Positions 35,471 through 47,040 of a DNA stretch of 64,000 bases are shown piece by piece. Below the pieces are notes generated by a model that worked only from the letters and a program-made list of their open reading frames with translations, ran no database searches and had not been told where the DNA came from. The translations under genes were made by a program, and so were the position numbers. Within the stretch, counting starts at the first letter, position 1; every line of letters begins with the position of its first letter. Source of the stretch: Pseudomonadota bacterium (GTDB lineage Bacteria > Pseudomonadota > Gammaproteobacteria > Burkholderiales > Casimicrobiaceae); assembly GCA_018241785.1 (NCBI GenBank), contig JAFEDF010000232.1:1-64000 (forward strand), in the 5' to 3' direction.

Positions 35471-36868
35471 TCAGTCGATCGCTTTGACGATGTCCTCGAC
35501 GACCTTCTTCGCGTCGCCGAACACCATCATCGTCTTGTCCATGTAGAAGAGCGGGTTGTCGAGTCCGGCGTAGCCCGCGGCCATCGAGCGCTTGTTGACG
35601 ATCACCGTGCGCGCCTTGTACGCCTCGAGGATAGGCATGCCGTAGATCGGGCTCCCCTTCTCCTCGGCGAGCGGGTTGACGACGTCGTTGGCGCCGAGAA
35701 TCAGCGCGACGTCGGTCGTGCCGAACTCGCCGTTGATGTCGTCCATCTCGAACACCTGGTCGTACGGAACCTCGGCCTCGGCGAGGAGCACGTTCATGTG
35801 TCCCGGCATCCGGCCTGCGACGGGGTGGATCGCGTAGCGGACGTTGACGCCCTTCTCGCGGAGCTTCGTCGCCATCTCCTTCACCGCGTGCTGCGCGCGC
35901 GCGACCGCGAGACCGTAGCCGGGAACGATGATGACGCTCTCGGCGTTGCCCATTACGAACGCAGCGTCGTCGGCCGAGCCCGACTTCACCGTCTTCTTCT
36001 CGCCGCCACCCGCCGCCGCCGCCCCGGGCTCGGCGCCGAAGCCGCCCAGGATCACGTTGACGAACGAGCGGTTCATCGCCTTGCACATGATGTACGACAG
36101 GATCGCGCCCGACGAGCCGACGAGCGACCCTGCGATGATCAGCATCGGGTTGTTGAGCGAGAAGCCGATGCCCGCCGCCGCCCAGCCCGAGTAGCTGTTC
36201 AGCATCGAGATCACCACCGGCATGTCGGCGCCGCCGATCGGGATGATGATCAGCACGCCGAGGACGAAGGCGATCGCCGTCATCACGATGTACGGCAGCC
36301 ACTTCGACTCGTCGCCGGCGAGGAAGAACATGATGCCGAAGCCGATCATCACCAGCGCGAGCACGAGGTTCAGCCAGTGCTGGCCCGCGAACACCACCGG
36401 CGCGCTGCGGATCTTGCCCGAGAGCTTCCCGAACGCGATCACCGAGCCCGAGAAGGTGATCGCGCCGATGAAGGTGCCGATGAAGAGCTCGAGGCGGTTG
36501 CCGGAGGGCAGCGGAACCGGGAGGCCGAACGCCGCCGGGTCGTGGATCGCCGAGATCGCGATCAGTACGGCGGCCATGCCGACCAGCGAATGGAACGCCG
36601 CGACGAGCTCGGGCATCTGCGTCATCTGCACGCGGCGCGCGACGACGACTCCGATCGCCCCGCCGACGACGATGCCGGCGAGGATCATCCCGACGTTCTT
36701 CGTATGCGAGTAGACGAGCGCCAGCGTGACGACGACGGCGATCACCATGCCGACGATGCCGAGCAGGTTCCCGCGCCGCGCCGTCGACGGATGCGACAGG
36801 CCCTTCAGCGCGAGGATGAAGCAGATCGACGCGACGAGGTACCACAGCGCGACCTGGTTCGCACTCAT
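35471..36868 (-). CDS. pntB: NAD(P) transhydrogenase subunit beta
   Basis: The 465-residue subunit has about eight N-terminal membrane helices (domain II) and a C-terminal NADP(H)-binding domain III. That domain shows the GYGLAVARAQ motif near residue 320, IHPVAGRMPGHMNVLLAEA, LILGANDVVNPLAEEKGSPIYGMPIL and SMAAGYAGLDNPLF. Together with PntAA and PntAB it couples hydride transfer from NADH to NADP+ with inward proton flow. It is the last gene of the operon, 66 bases after pntAB. Its ATG overlaps the stop of a 17-codon reading frame (36865-36918). Confidence 0.95.
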   Translation of the reverse strand: MSANQVALWYLVASICFILALKGLSHPSTARRGNLLGIVGMVIAVVVTLALVYSHTKNVGMILAGIVVGGAIGVVVARRVQMTQMPELVAAFHSLVGMAAVLIAISAIHDPAAFGLPVPLPSGNRLELFIGTFIGAITFSGSVIAFGKLSGKIRSAPVVFAGQHWLNLVLALVMIGFGIMFFLAGDESKWLPYIVMTAIAFVLGVLIIIPIGGADMPVVISMLNSYSGWAAAGIGFSLNNPMLIIAGSLVGSSGAILSYIMCKAMNRSFVNVILGGFGAEPGAAAAGGGEKKTVKSGSADDAAFVMGNAESVIIVPGYGLAVARAQHAVKEMATKLREKGVNVRYAIHPVAGRMPGHMNVLLAEAEVPYDQVFEMDDINGEFGTTDVALILGANDVVNPLAEEKGSPIYGMPILEAYKARTVIVNKRSMAAGYAGLDNPLFYMDKTMMVFGDAKKVVEDIVKAID

Positions 36869-36918
36869 CGGCCCGCACTCCGCCGTGTGGCTCGCCCGCA
36901 GGCTGCGCTCGTCTTCAT
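36865..36918 (-). CDS. Possible 17-codon leader reading frame coupled to pntB
   Basis: ATG at 36918, preceded by GGGGGCGGGCCG, reads MKTSAACGRATRRSAGR and stops at TGA 36867-36865. That TGA overlaps the pntB ATG (ATGA). The 12-base string GCGGGCCGATGA occurs at both start sites, so the arrangement may come from a small duplication. If translated, it would couple pntB to pntAB. The peptide itself looks non-functional. This is a weak call. Confidence 0.25.
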   Translation of the reverse strand: MKTSAACGRATRRSAGR

Positions 36919-36934
36919 CGGCCCGCCCCCAGTC

Positions 36935-37246
36935 TCAGTGCCCGCCGGCGCGCTTCGCCGCGGGCTCCTTGCGCTTGAACATCTCGAGCATCCGCTGCGT
37001 GACGAGGAACCCGCCGACGGCGTTGATCGATGCGAGCACGACCGCGGCGACGCCGACCCAGCCGCCCCAGTCGAATGCGGCGGGACCCGCAGCGAGCATT
37101 GCGCCGACGAGCACGATGGCCGAGATCGCGTTGGTCACCGACATCAGCGGCGTGTGCAGCGCGGGCGTCACGCTCCAGACGACGTGGTAGCCGACGAAGA
37201 CCGCCAGCACGAAGATGATGAGGTAATAGACTATGTGATCGACCAT
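36935..37246 (-). CDS. pntAB: NAD(P) transhydrogenase subunit alpha part 2 (membrane)
   Basis: The 103-residue small membrane subunit begins [41 protein letters not shown], the conserved PntAB core with the loop between helices, and has three to four hydrophobic segments. The ATG at 37246 follows a good ribosome site (GGAGGACACGAG). The separate PntAA/PntAB arrangement is that of the three-subunit Rhodospirillum-type enzyme rather than the fused E. coli PntA. A 79-base hairpin element lies between it and pntAA. Confidence 0.94.
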   Translation of the reverse strand: MVDHIVYYLIIFVLAVFVGYHVVWSVTPALHTPLMSVTNAISAIVLVGAMLAAGPAAFDWGGWVGVAAVVLASINAVGGFLVTQRMLEMFKRKEPAAKRAGGH

Positions 37247-37304
37247 CTCGTGTCCTCCGAACACTTCCGACTGCTGCTTGGCCCGTGATAGATGCCCGGC
37301 CCGT

Positions 37305-37383
37305 GGGTGTATTGGAGCGTCGTCGCCGGGTCAGTCATCGCGCCGCACGTGCGCGTCGATTTGCGACGACGCTCAATACACCC
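37305..37383. repeat. 79-base hairpin plus short direct repeats between pntAA and pntAB
   Basis: Bases 37305-37326 (GGGTGTATTGGAGCGTCGTCGC split by one extra G) pair with 37363-37383, giving a 21-bp stem with one bulge. The inner part CGCACGTGCG can fold again. Next to it, at 37384-37410, the 10-base unit GCGTGCCGTT is repeated about 2.5 times. It interrupts an operon in which the other junctions are shorter. It could be an mRNA-stabilising or attenuating structure, or a REP-like element. Confidence 0.7.
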
Positions 37384-37442
37384 GCGTGCCGTTGCGTGCC
37401 GTTGCGTGCAACTCGACGCCCCCGCGTGCCGCGATGTCCGCC

Positions 37443-38567
37443 TCATTTGGATGCCACCGGCTGGCCGCCCTCGCACAGCAGCGCGGCCTTCACGATCTCG
37501 TCGTCGCGGGCGAGCGCGTAGTCGCCTGTCTTGAGGTTGAGCGACAGCGCTACGAAGTTCAGCACGTTCCTCGCATAGAGTGCCGACGCGTCGGCCGGGA
37601 CGAGCGCCGCGAGATTGGGCAACCCGACGATGGTGACGCCGCCCTTCGCGACGACCTTGCCGGCTTCCGAGCCCTCGACGTTGCCGCCCTGCTCGACGGC
37701 GAGGTCGACGACGACGGCGCCGGGCTTCATCGCGGCGACGGTGTCGGCGCGGACGAGCTTCGGCGCCGGGCGTCCGGGAATCAGCGCGGTGGTGATGACG
37801 ATGTCCATCTGCCGGCAGCGCTCGGCGATGATCGCCGCCTGTCGCGCCATCCACGCCGGCGGCATCGGTCGCGCATAGCCGCCGACGCCTTCGGCGATCT
37901 GGCGCTCCTCGTCGGTCTCGTAGGGAACGTCGACCCACTTGCCGCCGAGCGACTCGACCTGGTCCTTGACCGACGGGCGCACGTCGGACGCCTCGATCAC
38001 CGCGCCGAGGCGCTTCGCGGTGGCGATCGCCTGCAGGCCTGCGACGCCGACGCCGAGCACGAGCACGCGCGCAGCCTTCACCGTGCCCGCCGCAGTCATC
38101 AGCATCGGCATGAAGCGCCGATATTCGTTGGCGGCGAGGATCACCGCCTTGTAGCCGGCGATGTTCGCCTGCGACGAGAGCACGTCCATCGACTGCGCGC
38201 GCGTGATCCGCGGCAGGCGCTCGAGTGCGAAACCGGTGACGCCGGTGGCGGCGAGCGCCTGCACGCCGGCAGTGTCGAACGGATCGAGCATGCCGACGAG
38301 CGTGCTCCCGGATGCGAGCCGTCCGAGCTCGTCGTGCACGGGTGCGCGCACCTTGAGCACGAGGGCTGCGCCGAGTGCGTCGGCCGCCGATCCGATGCGC
38401 GCACCGGCCGCAGCGTATCCGTCGTCGGGAAGGCTGCTCGCGTCACCGGCCCCCGCCTCGACGACGATCTCGTGCTTCCCGCTCGCCGCGAGCTTCTTCA
38501 CCGTCTCCGGTGTCGCGGCGACCCGGGTCTCCCCCGGCCGCGTCTCGCGGGGAATGCCGATCAGCAT
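37443..38567 (-). CDS. pntAA: NAD(P) transhydrogenase subunit alpha part 1 (NAD-binding)
   Basis: The 374-residue soluble NAD(H)-binding domain I begins MLIGIPRETRPGETRVAATP. It has VLVLGVGVAGLQAIATAKRLGA (nucleotide-binding glycine motif near 175), the mobile-loop region around YARPMPPAWMARQAAI, and the substrate-side RITRAQSMDVLSSQANIAGYKAV. It differs from alanine dehydrogenase, a close relative, in these loops and in its pnt neighbours. It is the first pnt gene, 178 bases after a tartrate/malate dehydrogenase-type gene on the same strand. Confidence 0.94.
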   Translation of the reverse strand: MLIGIPRETRPGETRVAATPETVKKLAASGKHEIVVEAGAGDASSLPDDGYAAAGARIGSAADALGAALVLKVRAPVHDELGRLASGSTLVGMLDPFDTAGVQALAATGVTGFALERLPRITRAQSMDVLSSQANIAGYKAVILAANEYRRFMPMLMTAAGTVKAARVLVLGVGVAGLQAIATAKRLGAVIEASDVRPSVKDQVESLGGKWVDVPYETDEERQIAEGVGGYARPMPPAWMARQAAIIAERCRQMDIVITTALIPGRPAPKLVRADTVAAMKPGAVVVDLAVEQGGNVEGSEAGKVVAKGGVTIVGLPNLAALVPADASALYARNVLNFVALSLNLKTGDYALARDDEIVKAALLCEGGQPVASK

Positions 38568-38745
38568 GGTGTGGTCCCCTGTTGCGCTCGACGTGACGCT
38601 GCGGCGCAGTCCGCGGGCGACAGGATGTCGAGGGCGCTATCGTGCCACAACTCGCGCAAAACAACCGCATCCCGCGCGTGCATTCCCTTCCGGTGCGTGC
38701 ACCGGGTTGCGCTCCGATGCATGTGCGAGCCGCGGCGCCGCGTGG

Positions 38746-39810
38746 TCAGACCAGCGCCGCGATCGCGCGGCCGACCTCCTCGGTGCGCGCGTGGCCGCCG
38801 AGATCGGGCGTGCGCGGCGCGGCAGGATCGGCGAGCACGCGCTCGATCGCCGCAACGACCGCTTTCGCCGCGTCCGCATGGCCGAGAAAGTCGAGCATCA
38901 GCGCGGCCGACCAGATCTGCCCGATCGGGTTGGCGATGCCCTGCCCCGCGATGTCGGGCGCCGACCCGTGCACGGGCTCGAACAGCGACGGATGCCTTCG
39001 CTCCGGATTGAGGTTCGCCGACGGCGCGATGCCGATCGTCCCGCAGACGGCGGGCCCGAGGTCGGAGAGGATGTCGCCGAACAGGTTCGACCCGACGACG
39101 ACGTCGAACCGGTCCGGAAATCGCACGAAATGCGCGGCGAGGATGTCGATGTGGAACTGGTCGGTGCGAACGTCCGGATACTTCGTGGCCATCGCCTTGA
39201 AGCGCTCGTCCCAGTACGGCATCGTGATCGCGATGCCGTTCGACTTCGTCGCGGACGTCAGGTGCCGCGCCGGGCGCGTTTTCGCGAGCTCGAATGCGTA
39301 CTTCAGCACGCGATCGACGCCCTGCCGCGTGAACACCGACTCCTGCACGACGAGCTCGCGCTCGGTACCGTCGAACAGGCGCCCGCCGATCGACGAATAC
39401 TCGCCTTCGGTGTTCTCGCGCACGACGACGAAATCGATGTCGCCGGGATGGCGATTGGCGAGCGGCGACGCGATGCCCGGCATCAGCCGGCACGGGCGCA
39501 GGTTCACGTACTGGTCGAAGCGCCGCCGGAACGGGATCAGCGAGCCCCACAGCGAAACGTGGTCGGGCACCTTCGCCGGCCAGCCGACGGCGCCGTAGAA
39601 GATCGCCTCGAACGACGACAGCGTCTCGTACCAGTCGTCGGGCATCATGCTGCCGGTGCGCAGGTAGCGGTCGCAGTTCCAGTCGAAGTGCGCGAATTCG
39701 AGCGCGACGCCGCAGCGGGCCGCCGCGGCCTCGAGCACGCGCAGGCCCTCGGGGACCGTTTCCTTGCCGATGCCGTCGCCGGGGATGACGGCGATTCGAT
39801 GGGTTGCCAT
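38746..39810 (-). CDS. Tartrate dehydrogenase / D-malate dehydrogenase family (TtuC-like)
   Basis: The 354-residue decarboxylating dehydrogenase of the isocitrate/isopropylmalate family begins [24 protein letters not shown]. The substrate-loop segments [10 protein letters not shown] and [20 protein letters not shown] are seen, then [31 protein letters not shown] and [21 protein letters not shown] (NAD site). These details fit the tartrate dehydrogenase/decarboxylase and D-malate dehydrogenase branch rather than LeuB. It oxidises D-malate, tartrate or a related 2-hydroxy diacid with NAD+. The pnt genes follow downstream, which suggests, but does not prove, a link to NADPH balance. Confidence 0.85.
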   Translation of the reverse strand: MATHRIAVIPGDGIGKETVPEGLRVLEAAAARCGVALEFAHFDWNCDRYLRTGSMMPDDWYETLSSFEAIFYGAVGWPAKVPDHVSLWGSLIPFRRRFDQYVNLRPCRLMPGIASPLANRHPGDIDFVVVRENTEGEYSSIGGRLFDGTERELVVQESVFTRQGVDRVLKYAFELAKTRPARHLTSATKSNGIAITMPYWDERFKAMATKYPDVRTDQFHIDILAAHFVRFPDRFDVVVGSNLFGDILSDLGPAVCGTIGIAPSANLNPERRHPSLFEPVHGSAPDIAGQGIANPIGQIWSAALMLDFLGHADAAKAVVAAIERVLADPAAPRTPDLGGHARTEEVGRAIAALV

Positions 39811-39968
39811 GGCGGCTCCGTTCCGGGAGCGGGCCGTGCCGCGCCCGCAATCCGGCAGCGATTATAGGCGCGCCACCGCGGGCGCGGCACCCGCGCGCGG
39901 CTGCCCATCGACAGGGGCAGCTGCGCTATGATGCGCGCGACGCTCGAGCCGTCCCGCGCGTTTCCACG

Positions 39969-40937
<969 letters not shown>

Positions 40938-42325
40938 TCGCTCGTCGCCGGACGTTGCGCCCGTGCGCGCGGCCGTCGCAGCGGCGCTGCGTGCCGCCGG
41001 GCTCGGGGGCTCGTGCGTCGCCGTTGCCCTCTCCGGTGGCCGCGACTCGACCGCGCTCGTCGACGCGGCGGCCGCCGTCCGCGGCGAAACGCGCATCGCG
41101 CTCGTCGCGTTCCACGTCCATCACGGGCTCTCGCCCCATGCCGACCGGTGGGCCGAGGCGTGCGGCACCCTCTGCGCGGCGCTCGAGGTGCCGCTCGAGG
41201 TGCGCCGCGTCGAGGTTGCGCGCGGGCCGCGCACGAGCGTCGAAGCGGCAGCACGCGATGCGCGCTACGAAGCGCTCGCCGGACTTGCCCGCGCGCATGC
41301 CGCCGGCGCCGTGCTCCTCGCGCATCACGCCGACGACCAGGCCGAAACCGTGCTGCTGCAACTCGCGCGCGGCGCAGGACCCCGCGGCCTCGCGGCGATG
41401 CCGGCGAGCGCGGTCGAGCGCGGCGTTCACTGGGTGCGCCCGCTGATCGGCCTCCCGCGTGCCGCGATCGACGCCTACGTGGCGGTCCGCGGCCTCGGCT
41501 ACGTCGACGACGACAGCAACGCCCACTCGCGCTATCGCCGCAACGCCCTTCGCGCGGGGGTGGTTCCGGCACTGCGCCCGATCGCCCCCGGGTATCCGTT
41601 CACGCTCGCGCGCGCGGCGCGCCTGCAGGCGGACGCCGCAGCCCTGCTCGACGATCTGGCCGCCATCGACGCACGCTCGGCCTGCGACGGCGCCTCGCTC
41701 GCGCGCAGTGCGCTGCGCACGCTCGAACCGCGGCGCGCCGCCAATCTGCTGCGCTGGTTCCTTCGCGAGCGCGGCCTGCCGGCGCCGCCGGCGGCACGTC
41801 TCGCCGAGATGCTGCGCCAGCTCGTGTGCGCGGGCGACGATGCGCAGGTGCGGCTCGCGCATGCCGGCTGCGAGCTCGGCATCCATCGCGGACGCATCGT
41901 GGTCCATCGGCCGCAACCGGCATCGTGGGCGCAGGTGTGGAGCGGCGCCGACGCGGTCGAGCTGCCGCACGGCACGCTGCGCTTCGCTCCCGCCGCGGGG
42001 GACGGCATCGCCGTTCGCCTCCTCGAAGCGTCGCGCGTGACGATCAGGCCGGGCGAGCCGGGCGAGCGGCTGCGCCTGGCCGGCCGGCCGCGGCGCCCCG
42101 TCGCGGATCTGCTGCGCGAGGCGGCCGTTCCGTCGTGGGAGCGGCCTGCGCGGCCGCGCGTGTACTGCGACGGCGCATTGGCCGCGGTGGCCGGGATCGG
42201 GGTCGACGCCGCCTTCTGCGCGGCCGCCGGCGAGGCCGCCCGCAGGCTCGAATGGCGGCCCGCCGCCGACCGTCCGCTATGCTAAAATCCGCTGTTTATT
42301 CAGGATCATCCAGCGGAGCCGGCAC

Positions 42326-42766
42326 ATGGCAGTCGAGCGCACCCTTTCGATCATCAAACCCGACGCGGTGGCGAAGAACGTCATCGGCGAGATCATCAGC
42401 CGCTTCGAGCGCGCCGGGCTGCGGATTGCCGCGGCGAAGATGGTGCGGCTGTCGCGCGCCGATGCCGAGGGGTTCTACGCCGTACACCGCGAACGGCCCT
42501 TCTTCCGCGACCTCGTCGACTTCATGACGACCGGCCCGGTGCTCGTCCAGGTGCTCGAAGGCGAGAACGCGATCGCGAAGAACCGCGAGCTGATGGGCGC
42601 AACCGATCCGAAGAAGGCCGGCCGCGGCACCATCCGCGCCGATTTCGCCCAATCGATCGACGCCAACGCCGTGCACGGCTCGGACAGCACCGATACAGCC
42701 ATCGCGGAGATCGCGTATTTCTTCCCCGCGCACAACGTCTACGCCCGCCACGAACGCGGGGCATGA
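42326..42766 (+). CDS. ndk: Nucleoside diphosphate kinase
   Basis: The 146-residue enzyme begins [18 protein letters not shown] and has the phosphohistidine site NAVHGSDS near residue 118, with [16 protein letters not shown] and [17 protein letters not shown] in their usual places. It equalises nucleoside triphosphate pools through a phospho-His intermediate. A TATGCTAAAAT string straddling the tilS stop (42278-42288) may be its -10 region; no good -35 is visible. Length is normal. Confidence 0.97.
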   Translation: MAVERTLSIIKPDAVAKNVIGEIISRFERAGLRIAAAKMVRLSRADAEGFYAVHRERPFFRDLVDFMTTGPVLVQVLEGENAIAKNRELMGATDPKKAGRGTIRADFAQSIDANAVHGSDSTDTAIAEIAYFFPAHNVYARHERGA

Positions 42767-42782
42767 CGCGGCGCCGCCGCAG

Positions 42783-43892
42783 ATGATCAACCTGCTCGAC
42801 CTCGAACCGGCCGCCCTCGCACAGTTCTTCGCCGGTCGCGGCGAGAAGCCGTTTCGCGCGCTGCAGGTGTCGCGCTGGCTGCACCAGCGGTTCGTCGACG
42901 ACATCGAGGCGATGACCGATCTCGCGCGCCCGCTGCGCGCGGCGCTGGCCGCCGACACGCTGATCGGCGCACCGCGGGTGCTTCGCGACACGACCGCCCC
43001 CGACGGCACGCGCAAGTGGCTGCTCGACGCCGGCCACGGCAATGCCGTCGAAACCGTCTTCATTCCCGAGGACGACCGCGGGACGCTGTGCATTTCGTCA
43101 CAGGCCGGCTGCGCGCTCGACTGCGCCTTCTGCGCGACCGGCCGCCAGGGCTTCAATCGCAACCTCGACACCGCCGAGATCGTCGGCCAGCTCTGGCTCG
43201 CCAACCGCACGCTCCTCGCCGACGGGGTCCGCGCCCCCTGGGTCGACGCGGGCCGCGCGCCGATCACCAACGTGGTGATGATGGGCATGGGCGAGCCGCT
43301 CGCCAATTTCGACCGCGTCGTTCCGGCGTTGAGGCTGTTCCTCGACGACCATGCCTACGGCCTCTCGCGCCGGCGCGTGACGCTGTCGACCTCGGGGCTC
43401 GTGCCGTGGATCGACCGGCTCGCCGCCGAGTGCCCGGTCGCCCTCGCGGTATCGCTGCACGCGCCCGACGACGAGCTGCGCAACCGGCTCGTCCCGATCA
43501 ACCGCAGGCATCCGCTCGCCGAGCTGATGGCGGCCTGCCGGCGCTACCTCGAGCACGCCCCGCGCGATTTCGTCACCTTCGAGTACGTGATGCTCGACGG
43601 CGTCAACGACCAGCCCCGCCATGCGGCGGCCCTCGTTGCGCTGGTGCGCGAGGTCCCCTGCAAGCTCAACCTGATCCCCTTCAATCCCTTTCCGGGCACG
43701 GCGTTTCGCGTCTCTCCGCGCCCGCGCATCGAAGCCTTCGCGCGGACGCTGCAGGATGCGGGTATCGTCGCCACGATCCGCCGGACGCGCGGCGGCGACA
43801 TCGACGCCGCATGCGGCCAGCTCGCGGGCCAGGTGCACGATCGCACGCGTCATCGGCTGGCCGCGCGCAACGCCCCGGCGGAGGCACACTGA
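42783..43892 (+). CDS. rlmN: 23S rRNA (adenine-2503-C2)-methyltransferase / tRNA methyltransferase RlmN
   Basis: The 369-residue radical SAM enzyme has the cluster motif CALDCAFC (Cys110, 114, 117), [32 protein letters not shown] and [12 protein letters not shown]. The methyl-carrying cysteine lies near the end in DIDAACGQL. It methylates A2503 of 23S rRNA and A37 of some tRNAs, supporting decoding accuracy. It follows ndk by 16 bases, the usual betaproteobacterial order. Confidence 0.96.
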   Translation: MINLLDLEPAALAQFFAGRGEKPFRALQVSRWLHQRFVDDIEAMTDLARPLRAALAADTLIGAPRVLRDTTAPDGTRKWLLDAGHGNAVETVFIPEDDRGTLCISSQAGCALDCAFCATGRQGFNRNLDTAEIVGQLWLANRTLLADGVRAPWVDAGRAPITNVVMMGMGEPLANFDRVVPALRLFLDDHAYGLSRRRVTLSTSGLVPWIDRLAAECPVALAVSLHAPDDELRNRLVPINRRHPLAELMAACRRYLEHAPRDFVTFEYVMLDGVNDQPRHAAALVALVREVPCKLNLIPFNPFPGTAFRVSPRPRIEAFARTLQDAGIVATIRRTRGGDIDAACGQLAGQVHDRTRHRLAARNAPAEAH

Positions 43893-43900
43893 GCGACACG

Positions 43901-44746
43901 ATGGACGCGATTCGAGCAGCGCTTTGCGGACGCGGCCACCGGCGGCTGCGGAAGGGGCTTGCCGTCGCCGGCGCCGTGGCGACGCTCGCCGCCGCCGGAT
44001 GCGCGACGAACAAGCCCGCGACGCCGCAACTGCCCCCACCGCCCGACAACACACCGGTCCGCGAGCAGCAGGCGACACCGCGCCAGCGCGCCGAGATCCA
44101 TCGCGAGCTCGCCGCGGGTTACTACCAGCGCGGGCAGATGGACGTCGCGCTGCAGGAGCTCGCGACCGCCAAGTCCTTCGACCCATCCAACCCGAAGATC
44201 TACGACGTCTACGGCCTCGTCTACGCGATGCTCGGCGAGGAGCAGAAGGCGCGCGACAACTTCCAGCAGGCGCTGTCGCTCGCCCCGCACGATTCGGACA
44301 TCCGCGAGAACTGGGGCGCGTTCCTCTGCGGCACCGGGCACGCGAAGGAATCGATTCCCGAGTTCGAGCAGGTGCTCGCCGATCCGCTGTTCAAGAAGCC
44401 CGAGATCGCGCTCATCAACCTCGGCAAGTGCACCGCGGTGCTCGGCGACGTCGCGAAGGCCGAGGGGTACCTGCGCCGCGCGCTGACGGTCTCGCCGGGC
44501 AACCCGGTGGCGGCGTACAACCTCGCGCTGCTCGCCTACCGCAGCGGGCGCTACGGCGAGGCGCTCGCGTGGATGCGGCCGGCGGTTCGCGAGGCGTCAC
44601 CTCCGCCCGAGGTGCTCCACCTCGGCATGTGCATCGCGCGCAAGCACGGCGACGCCGACGCCGCACAATCGTATCAATCGCAGCTCCAGAATCGCTATCC
44701 GCATTCCGCCGAGGCGGCCAACACCGGCCCCGCGGCCTGCCCGTGA
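43901..44746 (+). CDS. pilW: Type IV pilus biogenesis/stability lipoprotein PilW (PilF-like, TPR)
   Basis: The 281-residue protein has a lipoprotein-type signal ending AAAGC, followed by TNKPAT. Several TPR units then run through the rest: [57 protein letters not shown], and more up to about 260. This is the pilotin PilF/PilW, which helps assemble the PilQ secretin in the outer membrane. The ATG at 43901 is 8 bases after the rlmN stop. Its stop overlaps the rodZ GTG (GTGA). The rlmN-pilW-rodZ-ispG order supports the call. Confidence 0.9.
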   Translation: MDAIRAALCGRGHRRLRKGLAVAGAVATLAAAGCATNKPATPQLPPPPDNTPVREQQATPRQRAEIHRELAAGYYQRGQMDVALQELATAKSFDPSNPKIYDVYGLVYAMLGEEQKARDNFQQALSLAPHDSDIRENWGAFLCGTGHAKESIPEFEQVLADPLFKKPEIALINLGKCTAVLGDVAKAEGYLRRALTVSPGNPVAAYNLALLAYRSGRYGEALAWMRPAVREASPPPEVLHLGMCIARKHGDADAAQSYQSQLQNRYPHSAEAANTGPAACP

Positions 44747-45705
44747 CCGCGGCGACCGGCGGCGACGCCGGCCTGGGCACGGCGGCTTCCGCGTCGCGCG
44801 CGAACGCGGGCGCGAAGCTGAAGGCGGCGCGCGAAGCGCAGTCGCTGACGATCGAGGCGGTCGCGCAGCAGCTGAAGCTCGCTCCGCGCCAGATTCTTGC
44901 GCTCGAGAACGACGACTACGGAAGCCTCCCGGGGCGCACGTTCGTGCGCGGCTTCGCCCGCAATTACGCGCGCCTCGTGCACCTCGATCCCGACGCAGTG
45001 GTCGCACTGCTGCCGACCGCCGATGCGGCGCCCGCGCTCGAGCGCCCGGGCTTCGGCCCGGTACGGCGGGCGATGGGCGAGCTGCCGATCGAGCGCGCAC
45101 CGCGGCGCTCGCCGCTGCGCTGGTTCTTTCCGCTCGTTCTCATCGTGATCGTCGGCGCCGCCGGCTATTACGAGTACCTGCGCCAGCACGGCATGCTGCA
45201 CCCGATCGCCAACCGTGCCGCCGACCTGCCGGCGGGCGCGCCGGCTGGAGCCGCCGGGGCGCCGGCGACCGAGCCCGCGAGCCTGCCCAACCCGCTCGCG
45301 GCACGCGAGCCTGGCGCATCGCCGCGGGCGAGCCCGACGGCACCTGCGGCGCCTCCGGCGCAGCCGGCGCCTGCCGCCGACCAGGCGACGGCAGCCGCCG
45401 CGCCACCGAGCCCCGCTGCGCCCGGAGCTGCGGCGAGCGTGGGTGCCACTCCTGCGGCGGGCGGAGCCACCGCGCCCCTCGTGCTGACGTTCAACGGTGC
45501 CTCGTGGGTCGAGGTGCGCGACGCCAGCGGACGCGTGATCCTCAAGGCGACCGAGGCCGCGGGCACGACGCGCAGCGTCGACGGCACGCTCCCTTTCCAG
45601 CTCACTCTCGGCGACGCTCCCAAGGTCACCGTCACCTTCCGCGGCCAGCCGTTCGACCTCGGACCGTACACGCGCGGCGACGTCGCGCGCGTCACACTGA
45701 AGTGA
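44743..45705 (+). CDS. rodZ: Cytoskeletal cell-shape protein RodZ
   Basis: The 320-residue protein has an N-terminal helix-turn-helix ([45 protein letters not shown], about 20-90). A single membrane helix lies near 125-145 ([20 protein letters not shown]), then a long Ala/Pro-rich periplasmic linker, and the DUF4115 C-terminal domain ([22 protein letters not shown]). RodZ links MreB to the membrane and controls rod shape. Both its ends overlap neighbours (GTGA with pilW, GTGA with ispG). Confidence 0.92.
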   Translation: MTAATGGDAGLGTAASASRANAGAKLKAAREAQSLTIEAVAQQLKLAPRQILALENDDYGSLPGRTFVRGFARNYARLVHLDPDAVVALLPTADAAPALERPGFGPVRRAMGELPIERAPRRSPLRWFFPLVLIVIVGAAGYYEYLRQHGMLHPIANRAADLPAGAPAGAAGAPATEPASLPNPLAAREPGASPRASPTAPAAPPAQPAPAADQATAAAAPPSPAAPGAAASVGATPAAGGATAPLVLTFNGASWVEVRDASGRVILKATEAAGTTRSVDGTLPFQLTLGDAPKVTVTFRGQPFDLGPYTRGDVARVTLK

Positions 45706-47024
45706 CTGTACGCGCGGACGTGGCGCCGCACGCCATCGAGCTGCCGCGGATCGTCCGTCGCGCGAGCCGCCGCGTCGACGTGGGCGGCGTCGCGGTCGGT
45801 GGCGGCGCGCCGATCGTCGTGCAGTCGATGACCAACACCGATACCGCCGACGTCGGCGCGACCGTCGAGCAGGCCGCGGCCCTTGCGGCAGCCGGCTCCG
45901 AGCTCGTCCGCATCACCGTCAACACGCCCGAGGCCGCGGCGGCCGTACCGGCGATCCGCCGCCGCCTCGACGACCTCGACTGCCGCGTGCCACTCGTCGG
46001 CGACTTCCATTTCAACGGCCATCGACTGCTCGCGCAGTCGCCGGAATGCGCGCAGGCGCTCGCCAAATACCGCATCAATCCCGGCAACGTCGGCCGCGGC
46101 AGCAAGCGCGACGCGCAGTTCGCGGCGCTGATCGAAACCGCGATCCGCCACGCGAAGCCGGTTCGCATCGGGGTCAACTGGGGCAGCCTCGACCCGGAGC
46201 TCCTCGCGCGGATGATGGACGCCAACGCGCACGCGACGGCGCCCTCGGATGCCGGCTCGGTGCTGCGCGAAGCGCTCGTCGAGTCCGCGCTGGCGAGCGC
46301 GCGCGAGGCCGAGTCGCTCGGCCTGGCCGGCGACCGGATCATCCTGTCGTGCAAGGTGAGCAGCGTCCAGGACCTGATCGCCGTCTATGGCGAACTCGCG
46401 CGCCGTTGCGACTACCCGCTGCATCTCGGCCTCACCGAGGCGGGAATGGGCAGCAAGGGCATCGTCGCGTCGTCCGCGGCGATGGCCGTGCTGCTGCAGC
46501 AGGGGATCGGCGACACCATCCGCGTCTCGCTCACCCCCGAGCCTGGCGGCGACCGCGCGCGCGAAGTGATCGTCGCGCAGGAGCTATTGCAGGTGATGGG
46601 CCTGCGCGCGTTCACCCCGATGGTGAGCGCGTGCCCGGGCTGCGGGCGCACGACCAGCACGACCTTCCAGGACCTCGCGGCGCGCATCCAGGCGTTCCTG
46701 CGCAGGTCGATGCCCGAATGGCGTGCGCGCTACCCCGGCGTCGAGACGATGCACGTCGCCGTCATGGGATGCGTCGTCAACGGTCCGGGCGAATCGCGGC
46801 TCGCGAACATCGGCATCTCGCTGCCGGGCACCGGCGAATCGCCGGTGGCGCCCGTCTACGTCGACGGATGCAAGACGGTCACGCTGCGCGGCGAGCGTAT
46901 CGCCGAGGAGTTCGAGGCGATCGTCACCGAGTACGTCGAGGCGACCTGGGGCGGCAAGGCGGCGACGCCGCGCCTCCTGCCGCAGCACGGTGCGGGCGCT
47001 CCGGCGCAGGTGCTGCGGCGATGA
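45702..47024 (+). CDS. ispG: (E)-4-hydroxy-3-methylbut-2-enyl-diphosphate synthase IspG
   Basis: The 440-residue enzyme catalyses the penultimate step of the MEP isoprenoid pathway. The N-terminal TIM-barrel has [24 protein letters not shown] and [10 protein letters not shown]. The C-terminal iron-sulfur domain has the cluster cysteines in [14 protein letters not shown] and [11 protein letters not shown]. The GTG start at 45702 overlaps the rodZ stop. Residues beyond the family end (about 420-440, [16 protein letters not shown]) form a short tail. Confidence 0.96.
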   Translation: MTVRADVAPHAIELPRIVRRASRRVDVGGVAVGGGAPIVVQSMTNTDTADVGATVEQAAALAAAGSELVRITVNTPEAAAAVPAIRRRLDDLDCRVPLVGDFHFNGHRLLAQSPECAQALAKYRINPGNVGRGSKRDAQFAALIETAIRHAKPVRIGVNWGSLDPELLARMMDANAHATAPSDAGSVLREALVESALASAREAESLGLAGDRIILSCKVSSVQDLIAVYGELARRCDYPLHLGLTEAGMGSKGIVASSAAMAVLLQQGIGDTIRVSLTPEPGGDRAREVIVAQELLQVMGLRAFTPMVSACPGCGRTTSTTFQDLAARIQAFLRRSMPEWRARYPGVETMHVAVMGCVVNGPGESRLANIGISLPGTGESPVAPVYVDGCKTVTLRGERIAEEFEAIVTEYVEATWGGKAATPRLLPQHGAGAPAQVLRR

Positions 47025-47040
47025 ACGGGCAGGCGCTGCG

